From CALBZG01 sp964486295 (GTDB lineage: Bacteria; Bacillota; Clostridia; Peptostreptococcales; Anaerovoracaceae): DNA of 64,000 nucleotides. Positions 24,215 through 32,764 of this stretch are shown in pieces. The translations under genes and the position numbers were made by a program. The stretch's first letter is position 1. Each line of letters starts with the position of its first letter. The DNA lies in contig CAZAMF010000005.1 in assembly GCA_964486295.1 (NCBI GenBank), positions 120,864 to 184,863 of the forward strand, written 5' to 3'. Under the pieces are notes generated by a model. That model was not told the origin of the DNA, did no database searches, and was given only the letters and a program-made list of their open reading frames with translations.

Positions 24215-25058
24215 AAAGACGCTTTTCCGAGGCCTCGTCCTGTTTCGGGATCCTTATTATCAAGGCTTCGCAGCGCAACTCGCGTTTTTCATAATCCTGT
24301 CCATGATCCCGATGCTGATGCTTCTCTCACAGCTTCTCGGCATATTTGATGTATCTTTTGATAAATTAAAAGATGTGCTGGGCGGGTATGTCAATGTCGA
24401 TGTATTGTCTTTCGCCGTGGAACTGCTTGAATTCAATACCGGCGTCACATCGAATATATTCTTTACCTTGATTGCTCTCTGGGCTGCTTCGCGAGCGCAA
24501 TTTGCTTTGATCAGAATGGGTTCCTACACGATGTCCGGAGGAAGCGGGCCGGAATATCGAGGCTACGGATTCATTGAAGACTATATCCGGGCCAGGGTCA
24601 GATCTTTACTTTCTATTGTTGTTATCCTGATAACTTTTACTGCGGGTCTCATCGTTCTGGTCTATGGAGAAGTACTGTTTAAACTCGCACTTGCCACGGT
24701 CACAAACCTTCTTCATGTCGAGCTAATAATCAGCACTGTATGGCTTGTCGTCAGATGGCCAATAGCTCTCGCGGTCTATTTTTTCGTCATCTGGATCAAT
24801 TATTCCCTGATGTCTCACAAACGGATTCCGATGAAGGATGTAGTTCCGGGCGCCATTTTTGCATCCATCGGCATTATAATCGTTACGTTCCTTTATGCAC
24901 AATATATCAATCTCATGGCTAATTACAACCTGATTTATGGCGCGCTAGCTGCAATTGTCGCATTGATGTTCTGGGTCTATTTCATTTCCTGGTGTCTGGG
25001 TCTTGGTCTGATCTGGAATCGGGCCTGGTCGGAAACTACCGACACGGTTCAGACCTGA
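24198..25058 (+). CDS. YihY/BrkB-family inner membrane protein
   Basis: A 286-residue integral membrane protein with about six hydrophobic segments. Family marks: LAFFIILSMIPMLMLL near residue 28, a central WAASRAQFALIRMG segment, and a final WVYFISWCLGLGLIWNRAW. Old annotation as ribonuclease BN is wrong for this family; its role in envelope function is unclear. It is third in the serA-rdgB operon and ends convergent to a GNAT gene with a 10-base overlap. Confidence 0.88.
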   Translation: MRARVKKTLFRGLVLFRDPYYQGFAAQLAFFIILSMIPMLMLLSQLLGIFDVSFDKLKDVLGGYVNVDVLSFAVELLEFNTGVTSNIFFTLIALWAASRAQFALIRMGSYTMSGGSGPEYRGYGFIEDYIRARVRSLLSIVVILITFTAGLIVLVYGEVLFKLALATVTNLLHVELIISTVWLVVRWPIALAVYFFVIWINYSLMSHKRIPMKDVVPGAIFASIGIIIVTFLYAQYINLMANYNLIYGALAAIVALMFWVYFISWCLGLGLIWNRAWSETTDTVQT

Positions 25059-25588
25059 TTTTCCCACTCGTCGCGGTACAGAGAATAGCACCTGCTATCC
25101 CTTACCGTTCCGTCGTAGATCCTGTAGCAGTGCCTGCAAAGACCCTCATAGACGAATCCGCACTTTTCGATGATTCTCTGGGAGCGGTGGTTGGTCTGAC
25201 CTGTACAAACAGCAATCATTTCAAGATTCATCTCTCTGAACCCATAATCGATCACGGCCTTTGCGGCTTCGGTTGCGAGCCCCTTGCCCCAATATTCCTC
25301 AGCAAGGGAATAGCCTAATTCTTTGCTGGCTATTCCAGGGCGCCTTTTATCATTTTCCAAACCGATGCTGCCGATGATTTTCCCATTTGCTTTATTTACG
25401 ATCGCCCAGGCGTTATTCGGAATAAATAGTTCCTGAATGATTTTCAAGGATTCTGATAGGCTCGAATGCGACTTCCAACCTGCCGGCGGGCCGACATTTT
25501 TATTTTTGGCATATTCAAACAGGCCGGCCGCATCCTCTTCACGCCATGGTCTTAAAACCAGTCTGTCCGTAGTAATATGATTCAACAT
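25049..25588 (-). CDS. GNAT-family N-acetyltransferase (RimJ/RimL-like)
   Basis: A 179-residue acetyltransferase. Marks: TTDRLVLRPWREEDA at the start, GSIGLEN strand, the acyl-CoA loop GYSLAEEYWGKGLATEAA (about residues 92-109) and NHRSQRIIEKCGFVYEG. RimJ/RimL-type members acetylate protein N termini or small molecules. ATG follows AAGGGGAAGG. Convergent with yihY; 34 bases after it begins the fabZ-like gene end. Confidence 0.88.
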   Translation of the reverse strand: MLNHITTDRLVLRPWREEDAAGLFEYAKNKNVGPPAGWKSHSSLSESLKIIQELFIPNNAWAIVNKANGKIIGSIGLENDKRRPGIASKELGYSLAEEYWGKGLATEAAKAVIDYGFREMNLEMIAVCTGQTNHRSQRIIEKCGFVYEGLCRHCYRIYDGTVRDSRCYSLYRDEWENQV

Positions 25589-25622
25589 CCTTCCCCTTCA
25601 TGCCTTTCCGCAAAAAACTTGC

Positions 25623-26063
25623 TTATCTCATCGCAAGCGTCACCTCGCCGGTGCATGCCTCATTATTTTCCACATATACCTCAGCTCTGCACGTTATAAT
25701 TGATTTTTCAACATTTTCAGTAAGTACAGATGCGCAGATAATCACGTCATCTCCCGGAAGTATTTTTGATTTGAATCTGACTTTATCTATGCCGATAAAG
25801 TAGGGTGTTTTTGCTTGGTAGGATGCGGTGGACATCAGCATGATATCCGCTGCCTGAGCCATCATTTCAACCGTATAGATTCCGGGGAGCACCGGGTTGC
25901 CGGGAAAATGGCCGGCAAAAATATCCCTGGTGGGGTCCACATGGAATGTCGCTTTGATTTTTTCACCCGGAACCAGTTCGGTCACTGCATCTATCAGCAG
26001 CATCGGATCCCTGTGCGGAATGATCTTCTTTATTTCATTTCGATCCAGTATTGTACGATTCAT
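25623..26063 (-). CDS. fabZ: 3-hydroxyacyl-[acyl-carrier-protein] dehydratase, FabZ type
   Basis: A 146-residue hotdog-fold dehydratase of type II fatty acid synthesis. Marks: IPHRDPMLLIDAV (about 13-25), the catalytic His in FAGHFPGNPVLPGIYTVE with Glu in VEMMAQAADI, and a final strand CTGEVTLAM. I start at the ATG at 26063 after GAGGGTGG; a GTG three codons upstream falls on that site. No other fab gene is adjacent, so it is an orphan copy and could serve a specialised acyl chain. Confidence 0.85.
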   Translation of the reverse strand: MNRTILDRNEIKKIIPHRDPMLLIDAVTELVPGEKIKATFHVDPTRDIFAGHFPGNPVLPGIYTVEMMAQAADIMLMSTASYQAKTPYFIGIDKVRFKSKILPGDDVIICASVLTENVEKSIITCRAEVYVENNEACTGEVTLAMR

Positions 26064-26187
26064 ATTTTCCACCCTCGTCCGGTGATTATATCACATACTT
26101 TTCGTTTTTTATAGAATATCCATAGTGTTTCTGGGTATAATTTCAACATACGAAAACAATATTGATCAAACAAACAGGAGGCGAATT

Positions 26188-26496
26188 ATGTCAGTAATAA
26201 CCATAACAAAAGAAAATTTCGAAAGTGAAGTAATAAAGTCCGATAAGCCGGTTCTTTTAGATTTCTGGGCATCCTGGTGCGGTCCTTGCCGTATGGTTTC
26301 ACCGGTTGTGGATGCAATAGCCGCAGAAAATCCCGGTATTAAAGTGGGCAAAATCAATGTTGATGAACAGCCTGATCTTGCCAGCAAGTTTTCAGTCATG
26401 AGTATCCCTACTCTTCTCGTTTTTAAAGACGGCAAGCAGACGAATAAAGCCGTCGGCGCACTCCCGAAAGACCGAATTTTGCAGTTGTTGGTTTAA
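26188..26496 (+). CDS. trxA: Thioredoxin
   Basis: A 102-residue thioredoxin with W30-C31-G-P-C34 active site, cis-proline segment MSIPTLLVFKDG and terminal helix. I start at the ATG at 26188 after AACAGGAGGCG; the frame upstream to 26125 lacks homology. The reductase-like gene begins 24 bases after the stop, so the two form a redox pair. Confidence 0.95.
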   Translation: MSVITITKENFESEVIKSDKPVLLDFWASWCGPCRMVSPVVDAIAAENPGIKVGKINVDEQPDLASKFSVMSIPTLLVFKDGKQTNKAVGALPKDRILQLLV

Positions 26497-26520
26497 TCTT
26501 ATAGTACTCGGAGGTCCTTA

Positions 26521-27384
26521 ATGGCAAATGTAATTGTGATCGGCAGCGGGCCTGCCGGAATTTCGGCAGCCCTGTATACTGTACGCGCCGGTATTAACAC
26601 TACCATTATTTTTAAAGGTGAAAGCTCGCTGGTTAAAGCGGGTGAAATAGAAAACTACTACGGCTTCATAGAACCGATCCCCGGGAGGGAGCTTCTTGCA
26701 CGGGGCGTATCCCAGGCGAAGCGTCTTGGTGTAAATTTTATTGAAGAAGAAGTGGTCGGTCTGGGATTCGAAGACAAGCTAACGGTCTCAACAGATCATG
26801 GCAAATATCCAGCTGATGCAGTGATCATTGCAACCGGCACACAGAGAAATGTTCCTAAAATCAGCGGATTGGAACGTTTTGAAGGATCCGGTGTGAGTTA
26901 TTGCGCGGTGTGTGATGGTTTTTTCTATAAAGGCAAGGATGTTGGCGTTCTGGGTGCTGGTGAGTTCGCCGTTCATGAAGCATCGGAATTGATCCACATC
27001 GCATCATCGGTCACCCTGCTCACAAACGGCAAAGAAGGTCCTTCCGGTCTGCCGGAAGGTGTTAAAATCGATAACAGAACGATCAGCAGCGTTGATGGCG
27101 AACAGGCGCTCAGCGGTATTACTTTTGAAGACGGTGATAAACTTTTAGTTTCAGGTCTTTTTATTGCTCAAGGTGTTGCCGGCAGCGGAGATCTGGCAAA
27201 GAAAATCGGAGCTGAGACAAATGGGACCCGAATCGTTACGGACGAAAAGATGGCGACCAATGTGCCGGGTCTTTTTGCAGCCGGAGACTGCACAGGCGGG
27301 TTGCTTCAGATTTCAAAATCCGTATATCAGGGCGCGGAAGCTGGCACATCGGCGGTTAAATACTGCCGTAGTCTTCCAAAATAA
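26521..27384 (+). CDS. Thioredoxin-reductase-like flavoprotein lacking the classic NADPH phosphate motif
   Basis: A 287-residue protein of the thioredoxin reductase fold. FAD motif VIGSGPAGISAALY is at residues 6-19, the redox pair C128-A-V-C131 is followed by DGFFY, and the C-terminal FAD motif is FAAGDCTGGLLQISKSV. The second dinucleotide motif is reduced to VLGAGEFAVHEAS, and the HRRxxxR motif that binds NADPH phosphate is absent (LLTNGKEG instead). It is also shorter than typical enzymes (about 310). This resembles pyridine-nucleotide-independent, ferredoxin-linked reductases known in clostridia. It follows trxA in one operon. Confidence 0.85.
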   Translation: MANVIVIGSGPAGISAALYTVRAGINTTIIFKGESSLVKAGEIENYYGFIEPIPGRELLARGVSQAKRLGVNFIEEEVVGLGFEDKLTVSTDHGKYPADAVIIATGTQRNVPKISGLERFEGSGVSYCAVCDGFFYKGKDVGVLGAGEFAVHEASELIHIASSVTLLTNGKEGPSGLPEGVKIDNRTISSVDGEQALSGITFEDGDKLLVSGLFIAQGVAGSGDLAKKIGAETNGTRIVTDEKMATNVPGLFAAGDCTGGLLQISKSVYQGAEAGTSAVKYCRSLPK

Positions 27385-27425
27385 AGGTGCTATCGATCCG
27401 CAGTAATTGAAGGTTGGTGATTGGG

Positions 27426-28061
27426 ATGGAAGTGAAAAAACAAATCGTCATTACGATCAGCCGTCAAATTGGCAGTGCCGGCGAGCAGATCGGTCAGCAA
27501 CTGGCAAAGGAACTTGGCATACTGTATCTTGACCGTGAAATCATTGAGCAGGCTGCCAAGCAATTTACCCCTGCCGGTCTTGATCTGGAAGCACGTGACG
27601 AAACAGTCCCTTCGTTCTGGAAATCTTTATTCCAGTCCAGTGGATATATCTCGCAGGACGGTTATATAACGCCACAGGTATTTCCTCAAACCGATCGGGA
27701 TCTCTACAATGTAGAAACAGACATTATCGAAAAAGTGGCAAAGGAACAATCAGCTGTAATTATAGGCCGCTGCGGATGGCATATACTCAGAGAGCACCCA
27801 AACCATATCAGTTTATTCTTCCATGCAGATACTGATTTCAGGTTGAAATTACTCCAAAGTCTTCACAATACCTCTGCCGAGGATGCAGAGAAGCTGATTA
27901 CTAAGAGCGACAAAGAAAGAGAGCGTTATGTCCGGACCTTTACCGATAATGAAATGAATGATGCGAGACAATATGATCTGTCGATCAATACCGGCAGAAT
28001 CGGTCTGGATAGCTGTGTGCAGCTGATACTGAAATATCTGGAGTCCAGACAATTTATCTAA
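27426..28061 (+). CDS. Cytidylate-kinase-like family protein
   Basis: A 211-residue P-loop protein of the cytidylate-kinase-like (AAK/Cmk2) family. It opens IVITISRQIGSAGEQIGQQLA, a modified P-loop in which the usual GxxGxGK is SRQIGSAGE, followed by LYLDREIIEQAA and AVIIGRCGWHIL. These proteins are common beside redox genes in Clostridia and their phosphoryl acceptor is unknown. I prefer the ATG at 27426 after GGTGAT; TTG and GTG codons just upstream are alternatives. A terminator follows. Confidence 0.82.
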   Translation: MEVKKQIVITISRQIGSAGEQIGQQLAKELGILYLDREIIEQAAKQFTPAGLDLEARDETVPSFWKSLFQSSGYISQDGYITPQVFPQTDRDLYNVETDIIEKVAKEQSAVIIGRCGWHILREHPNHISLFFHADTDFRLKLLQSLHNTSAEDAEKLITKSDKERERYVRTFTDNEMNDARQYDLSINTGRIGLDSCVQLILKYLESRQFI

Positions 28062-28070
28062 GGATACTTA

Positions 28071-28119
28071 AAGAGCCGTGATGGCCAACTCTCTGAGTTG
28101 CCTGACGGCTCTTTTTTTA
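28071..28119 (+). terminator. Terminator of the trxA operon
   Basis: AAGAGCCGT pairs with ACGGCTCTT, enclosing an inner CAACTC/GAGTTG hairpin, followed by seven T residues. Confidence 0.88.
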
Positions 28120-28129
28120 TTTGTGCTGT

Positions 28130-28173
28130 AAAGTAATAAAGAGAAAGCGCAGAGGCCTTCTCTTTATTACTTT
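28130..28173 (-). terminator. Probable terminator of the vWA/SLH surface-protein gene
   Basis: AAAGTAATAAAGAGAA and TTCTCTTTATTACTTT form a perfect 16-bp inverted repeat with a 12-base loop, 40 bases past the surface-protein stop on the minus strand. T-run weak. Confidence 0.6.
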
Positions 28174-28212
28174 TATCAGTATGGTGCTTAATAAGCATTG
28201 ATTACATGCCGT

Positions 28213-31200
28213 TTACATTTCGATACTCGGGAAGTAGATCAATGTCCATTCTTCGAAAGTGTCCTCCAACCTGGTGTAAAGATGGCTGTTGATAGCTTCC
28301 TCCATCGCCTCATAGTACCATTTCCCTTTTTCGAGATCAGGGAACTGTCTTGCATCAGGCAGGATATTTTCAGCATGAACTCTGCGCTGAAGCACGTTGT
28401 TCACCAAGGTTACATATTCCGCTCTGGTGATATACTGATCCGGTCTGAATGTCCCGTCCGGATATCCATTGACCCACCCTTTTACGTAGGCGGATTTGAT
28501 GTATTCTTCTGCCCAATGTCCGCTGATGTCAGAGAATGCGCTTGAGGTAGTCGTCTCCAGATTATCAAATCTCGAAGCAATAACCGCTAGCTCAGCTCTT
28601 GTGATCGGATTACCCGGCCTGAAGGTTCCATCAGGATACCCTTCAATGATCTTACCTGTCACTAGTGTAGCGATATGCTTTGTAGACCATCTGGCCTTCT
28701 CCACATCCGGGAAGGCACTGAAAGCGGTTCTGATCGTCTCCCTGTAGTCGCTCTTAAGGAGTCTGAAGAACACTGCTGCAACTTCCTCTCTCGTCACATT
28801 ACCCAAAGGTTTTACTACATTTTCAGGATAACCCTGGATGTAAGCGATGTGATCCTCTGTGAGTGCGAGTGGTACTTCCTCCTCAGGAATGATGGTGCCG
28901 CCACCGCCTCCGCCACCTTGCGCTTTCGTTACGGTCAGCGTGCCTTTCACATAGCTGATGCTGTAGTTCGCAGTCACATCGGTTTCCCCATCCTTGATCA
29001 CTGCACCGCTTGCCACGTTGCCGCTTGAGCCTACCGTTATCTGCGAACCCGTTACGTTCACGCTTTCAATGGCTTCGCCTGTTGCCACGGTCCCGCTGCT
29101 CAGGCTCCAGCCGCTGTCTGTCAATGCCGTGCCGTCATAGACCTTGCTGTTGCTGTCCGCGGTGATCCCGATCGTCCTTGCTGTGATTTCCACCGTGCCG
29201 CTACCGGTCCGGTCTTCATAATTTGCGTTCTCTACTTTTACATAAACCGTCGTCGATTCAGTAACATCCGTAAACATTGAAAGTATCGTGCTCCAGTCTG
29301 TTCCATTGTTGGTCATGCTGTAATACAACGTGTCGCCATTTATAGGGTTGTTTACCGTGATGCTGTGCGTTTCCGAATCGTACACGCCGCTGTAGTTTGT
29401 AATATCCAGAGCTGCCCCTGTCGAAGCCGTGACGGTCAGTGTGCCTTCTGTTTTGCCGATCGTGTAGTTGTCTGCCAGTGTCCCTGCATTTAACGTGTAG
29501 CTGAATGCATTTGCGCTGGATCCCACATCAGTCTGGGTCCCGGTGAAGTTGTAGGTCGCCCCTTCTCCTGTTGCCCAGCCCGTCTCTGTTTCCAGAGGCT
29601 CGCTTCCGTTTGTAAGCGCTGCGCCGTCATAGGCCTTGCTCAGGTCTTTTGACGCTAGCGTCACAGCCTTCTTGTCCACCGTCAAGGTGCCTTTTACAGG
29701 CTCATTGAATGTGTAGAAGCTTGTAACATCCGTGCTGCCGCGCATTACCTTGTAGCTTGTTACCACATTGTCCATTGTCCCTGCATTGGTTATTGTTCCT
29801 TCAACCACCGCTGTCAGAACATCTCCTTCTGCAAGCACTCCGTCTGTGAATGCATATCCGGCGTCTGTCAGCGGCGTTCCGTCATAGGTCTTGGAATCGC
29901 TGTCTGCCGTTATGGTGATCGCGCTCGTGTTCTTCGTGACGGTCAGTGTGCCTTCTGTTTTGCCGATCGTGTAGTTGTCTGCCAGTGTCNNNNNNNNNNN
30001 NNNNNNNNNNNNNNNNNNNNNNNNNNNNNNNNNNNNNNNNNNNNNNNNNNNNNNNNNNNNNNNNNNNNNNNNNNNNNNNNNNNNNNNNNCTGCGCCGTCA
30101 TAGGCCTTGCTCAGGTCTTTTGACGCTAGCGTCACAGCCTTCTTTGTTATCTTTATCGTGCCCGTTCCTGTTCTATCTAAATAGTTCGGGTTTTCTACCT
30201 TAACATCCACTGTGTAGTCGCCTACATTTGTATATGCCGGATTCTCTGCCGACCAGATTACTCCGCCGTCGGTACTATAGTATACAGTATCACCTTCAAC
30301 TGTCCCCCCAACTGTTATGCTGTGAGGTGCTCCGTCATACACGCCTTCGTAACTTGTAATATTCAATGCTGGCCCCTGTTGTATTTCTTTGCAGGCGAAC
30401 CAGACCTCTCTGCTGGCTTGTGCAGGTGTCAATGTTATATAAGTCGGATTTGTTGCGCCGGCAGCATTGTAAGTGTAGGTTTTACCGCCGATATCAATAC
30501 TGCTTTCTGAACCATTAAAATATACAGAATACGGAATATTAAGTTCGAGTGGAGTCCCTTCCATAAAAGTAATATGCTGCAATTCCGCATCACTTGGGTT
30601 AGCTACCGGTTCTCCAATTGAATTGATAGGCTCTCCATTGGCATTAACCCTGTAGTAATAGACAATAATTGTTCCGGCATTAATTCCAACCTCAGGTACG
30701 ATAAAAGATCTCTCGGCGTCTGTACCATAAGCGTTGATATATTCAACGTAAGTGTGTTTATTGGTTGGATAGACAATCCCGCTAACTGCACTGGGATCTA
30801 TCTGTACAATATAACTCATTGTAGCCGGATTGCCTTCTGATATAGTCGGCAAACTCCATGAAATCGTTTCTGTCACTGTATCATAAGCTAATGCACCTTG
30901 GTTTACAGTAATTAAATCGTTGTAATTGCTTGAAGTGATACCTGGGATAGAGAACATGTCACCCATAGGGTCTGAAACTATAGCGTCTGTTGCTGCATAA
31001 GCAATACTTCCAGCTATTGTCTGGAAAATACTTTGCAGATCTGCAGGTGCTGCGGTGTATGCCTTACCAATATCAGCTATCCCTTCAAGGACCCTGTTTC
31101 CTTCTGTACCGGCCTGAAGGGCTATTGTATATATTGTCTGGTTAGCATTCTTTGAGAATTCAGCTTCAGAAATAGCACTATTCCCATGATCATAATAATA

Positions 31201-32397
31201 TCTTATTTTGGTGCTATTGTTGTTATAATACCGCGTCTGGGCATTGCCGTCGTTCGTAGCTGTACTGCCATACGCAAATGCACTTTCTGGTACCGTTTCA
31301 ATCGTTCTATATTCTGTATAACCGGAACTTGTCCTCCAATACTCAATATATGGATTGCTTGCCGGTGGTATGGTACTGGCTCCGGTTATTGCATAACTAA
31401 TATTGGCTGCGCCATCACTCAGAAGAACGATATTCTTAGATGCTGCCGAGCTAGAGTTCAACAAAACCCGCGCTTGTTTTAATCCTGCTTGCGTAAAAGT
31501 ATAGCCGCCGGTATTAATAGCATCTATTGCAGCTAATAGCGCATCCCTATCCGCATATCCCTTAAATGCATCGCTAGCACTTCCTGAGTTTATCGTAACA
31601 GTATCGGAAAATGATACAATTGCGATGCGGGTTTGAGAGTTAGCATTATTCAATAAAGTGTTAACAAATGCTTTTGCCGCTGCCTTTGTCTGAGTCATTC
31701 TATCACCAGCCATACTGCCGGACCGGTCAATAACTAAAACAATATCCGAGGTTGTCGGGAGGTTCTTACCTGTTAATGTAAGAGTTACTAACCACTGGTC
31801 AGAAGTCCCGGACACAGGTTCCGCTGTTTTAAGCAAGCTCAAAGAGCCTGGCGCCGGTGGTTCTATATTGTCATGATCACCGCTGGTTTGAATGTCCATC
31901 ATCATTGGAGCAAATACTAACGCCATACTCCTCAATGCTTTGCGGGGCATTTCGATATTCGGCACCTTCTGGCAACCGCCTTCTCCTTCATAATAATCAG
32001 GATCAATAACAGTTTCTGTTAGTCCCTCTATATCAAAGTCGCTATCGAGGGTCTCATCTACTTGTTCCGGGATACCATCTTCATTTGAAGGTTCATTTAC
32101 TAACTCCTCTTGGGATATAGTTTCGCCATCGGTCGATTCATTTTCAGAAGCCTCTTGTGCTGCAGAATCGTCCTCGATTGATCCGTTTTCAAGATTGTCT
32201 GGCGGTGTTGCCATTTCAGTCGGGCTTTCTTCAAATGCGCTCGGTGATGTTGTTGACTCTGATGTCACTATTTCTGTTGAGCTATCACTATTCCCTTCAC
32301 TGGTATCGGTTTCTGCAAAAGTCGATACACTAAAACTGCTGAAAACCAAAATAATACAAAAAACAATAGCCAACCACCTATGCTTTCTTAAGTTCAT
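28213..32397 (-). CDS. Giant SLH-anchored surface protein with vWA domain and MBG/YDG repeats
   Basis: An exported protein of at least 1394 residues. A signal peptide (1-28) precedes an acidic Ser/Thr/Glu linker (29-130) and a von Willebrand A domain with MIDAS D224-R-S-G-S228, later SDGAANIS and a TFTQAG threonine. A strand-rich segment follows, then tandem MBG/YDG-type repeats marked by KAYDGA, KTYDGTPLT, KVYDGT and GTLTVT endings, a poly-Gly hinge, and three C-terminal SLH domains (GYPDGTFRP, ITRAE) that bind secondary cell-wall polymer. MIDAS suggests metal-dependent adhesion. An N gap interrupts the repeats. A c-di-GMP-II riboswitch precedes it. Confidence 0.9.
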   Translation of the reverse strand: MNLRKHRWLAIVFCIILVFSSFSVSTFAETDTSEGNSDSSTEIVTSESTTSPSAFEESPTEMATPPDNLENGSIEDDSAAQEASENESTDGETISQEELVNEPSNEDGIPEQVDETLDSDFDIEGLTETVIDPDYYEGEGGCQKVPNIEMPRKALRSMALVFAPMMMDIQTSGDHDNIEPPAPGSLSLLKTAEPVSGTSDQWLVTLTLTGKNLPTTSDIVLVIDRSGSMAGDRMTQTKAAAKAFVNTLLNNANSQTRIAIVSFSDTVTINSGSASDAFKGYADRDALLAAIDAINTGGYTFTQAGLKQARVLLNSSSAASKNIVLLSDGAANISYAITGASTIPPASNPYIEYWRTSSGYTEYRTIETVPESAFAYGSTATNDGNAQTRYYNNNSTKIRYYYDHGNSAISEAEFSKNANQTIYTIALQAGTEGNRVLEGIADIGKAYTAAPADLQSIFQTIAGSIAYAATDAIVSDPMGDMFSIPGITSSNYNDLITVNQGALAYDTVTETISWSLPTISEGNPATMSYIVQIDPSAVSGIVYPTNKHTYVEYINAYGTDAERSFIVPEVGINAGTIIVYYYRVNANGEPINSIGEPVANPSDAELQHITFMEGTPLELNIPYSVYFNGSESSIDIGGKTYTYNAAGATNPTYITLTPAQASREVWFACKEIQQGPALNITSYEGVYDGAPHSITVGGTVEGDTVYYSTDGGVIWSAENPAYTNVGDYTVDVKVENPNYLDRTGTGTIKITKKAVTLASKDLSKAYDGAXXXXXXXXXXXXXXXXXXXXXXXXXXXXXXXXXXTLADNYTIGKTEGTLTVTKNTSAITITADSDSKTYDGTPLTDAGYAFTDGVLAEGDVLTAVVEGTITNAGTMDNVVTSYKVMRGSTDVTSFYTFNEPVKGTLTVDKKAVTLASKDLSKAYDGAALTNGSEPLETETGWATGEGATYNFTGTQTDVGSSANAFSYTLNAGTLADNYTIGKTEGTLTVTASTGAALDITNYSGVYDSETHSITVNNPINGDTLYYSMTNNGTDWSTILSMFTDVTESTTVYVKVENANYEDRTGSGTVEITARTIGITADSNSKVYDGTALTDSGWSLSSGTVATGEAIESVNVTGSQITVGSSGNVASGAVIKDGETDVTANYSISYVKGTLTVTKAQGGGGGGGTIIPEEEVPLALTEDHIAYIQGYPENVVKPLGNVTREEVAAVFFRLLKSDYRETIRTAFSAFPDVEKARWSTKHIATLVTGKIIEGYPDGTFRPGNPITRAELAVIASRFDNLETTTSSAFSDISGHWAEEYIKSAYVKGWVNGYPDGTFRPDQYITRAEYVTLVNNVLQRRVHAENILPDARQFPDLEKGKWYYEAMEEAINSHLYTRLEDTFEEWTLIYFPSIEM
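29429..29673 (-). repeat. Near-identical MBG repeat copy A
   Basis: This 245-bp segment encodes one complete KAVTLASKDLSKAYDGA to GTLTVT unit. Its two ends recur without visible difference at 29936-29989 and 30090-30144, flanking the N gap. The intact middle (29483-29618, 136 bases) is the likely content of that gap. Confidence 0.85.
29936..30144 (-). repeat. Near-identical MBG repeat copy B, interrupted by the assembly gap
   Basis: Both flanks match copy A (offset 507 on the left, 471 on the right). The middle is replaced by Ns, as expected when an assembler cannot resolve identical tandem copies. Confidence 0.85.
29990..30089. other. Assembly gap of 100 N
   Basis: Exactly 100 unknown bases, a conventional placeholder for unknown length, in the repetitive part of the surface-protein gene. 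Confidence 0.99.
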
Positions 32398-32507
32398 TTG
32401 CTTTCCCTCCTTTCATTGCGGTAAAATTTCTTGTTATTCATTTCACAACACCTACCTTCCAATTTTGTTCATAAGCTTCATATGATTTCATGCAAATCGT
32501 GTCCCTT

Positions 32508-32538
32508 AAAACACGAAAACCGACCGTTATGGTCGGTT
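32508..32538 (-). terminator. Intrinsic terminator of the c-di-GMP-II riboswitch
   Basis: AACCGACC (32538-32531) pairs with GGTCGGTT (32525-32518) around loop ATAAC, followed by a T-rich run. Its 5' arm is the 3' ACCGACC end of the aptamer, so ligand-bound aptamer and terminator exclude each other. Confidence 0.85.
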
Positions 32539-32600
32539 ACGCTACTAGCTCATCCATGGTAAAAGCGTCCAAATCATACCTTGGAATCATTGCTCCCATT
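32531..32600 (-). ncRNA. Cyclic di-GMP-II riboswitch upstream of the vWA/SLH surface protein
   Basis: Read on the minus strand, GGGAGCAATGATTCC is followed by GATTTGGACGC, a hairpin region, then GAGCTAGTAGCGTAACCGACC at the 3' end. This matches the class II c-di-GMP aptamer, whose hallmark is a 3' block of the form GAGTTAGTAGTGCAACCGACC after TTGGGC. The ACGC/GCGT closing helix covaries relative to the well-known clostridial example. The terminator shares the ACCGACC arm, so binding should favour read-through (ON switch). Confidence 0.88.
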
Positions 32601-32674
32601 TCTTTGAATCATTTCTAAACATTATTGCTATTTTATTTGTATGCCCACTATACTACCCAATAATCACAAATAAG

Positions 32675-32715
32675 TCACAAAATGACAAAAATATTAAATT
32701 TTTGTCATTTTGTGA
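32675..32715. terminator. AT-rich perfect inverted repeat after the homoserine-dehydrogenase-like gene
   Basis: An 18-bp perfect stem (TCACAAAATGACAAAAAT and its mirror) with a 5-base loop, about 50 bases after the stop of the gene ending at 32765. GC-poor, so a weak terminator; it could also be an operator, as it lies just upstream of the surface-protein leader. Confidence 0.5.
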
Positions 32716-32764
32716 GTGTAAACTTGTTTTAAGACAGCCGTAAACTAAACAATATCAAATTTTA

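Noticed and set aside
28213..32397. Sortase-anchored adhesin
   Set aside because: No LPxTG motif at the C terminus; three SLH domains explain anchoring.
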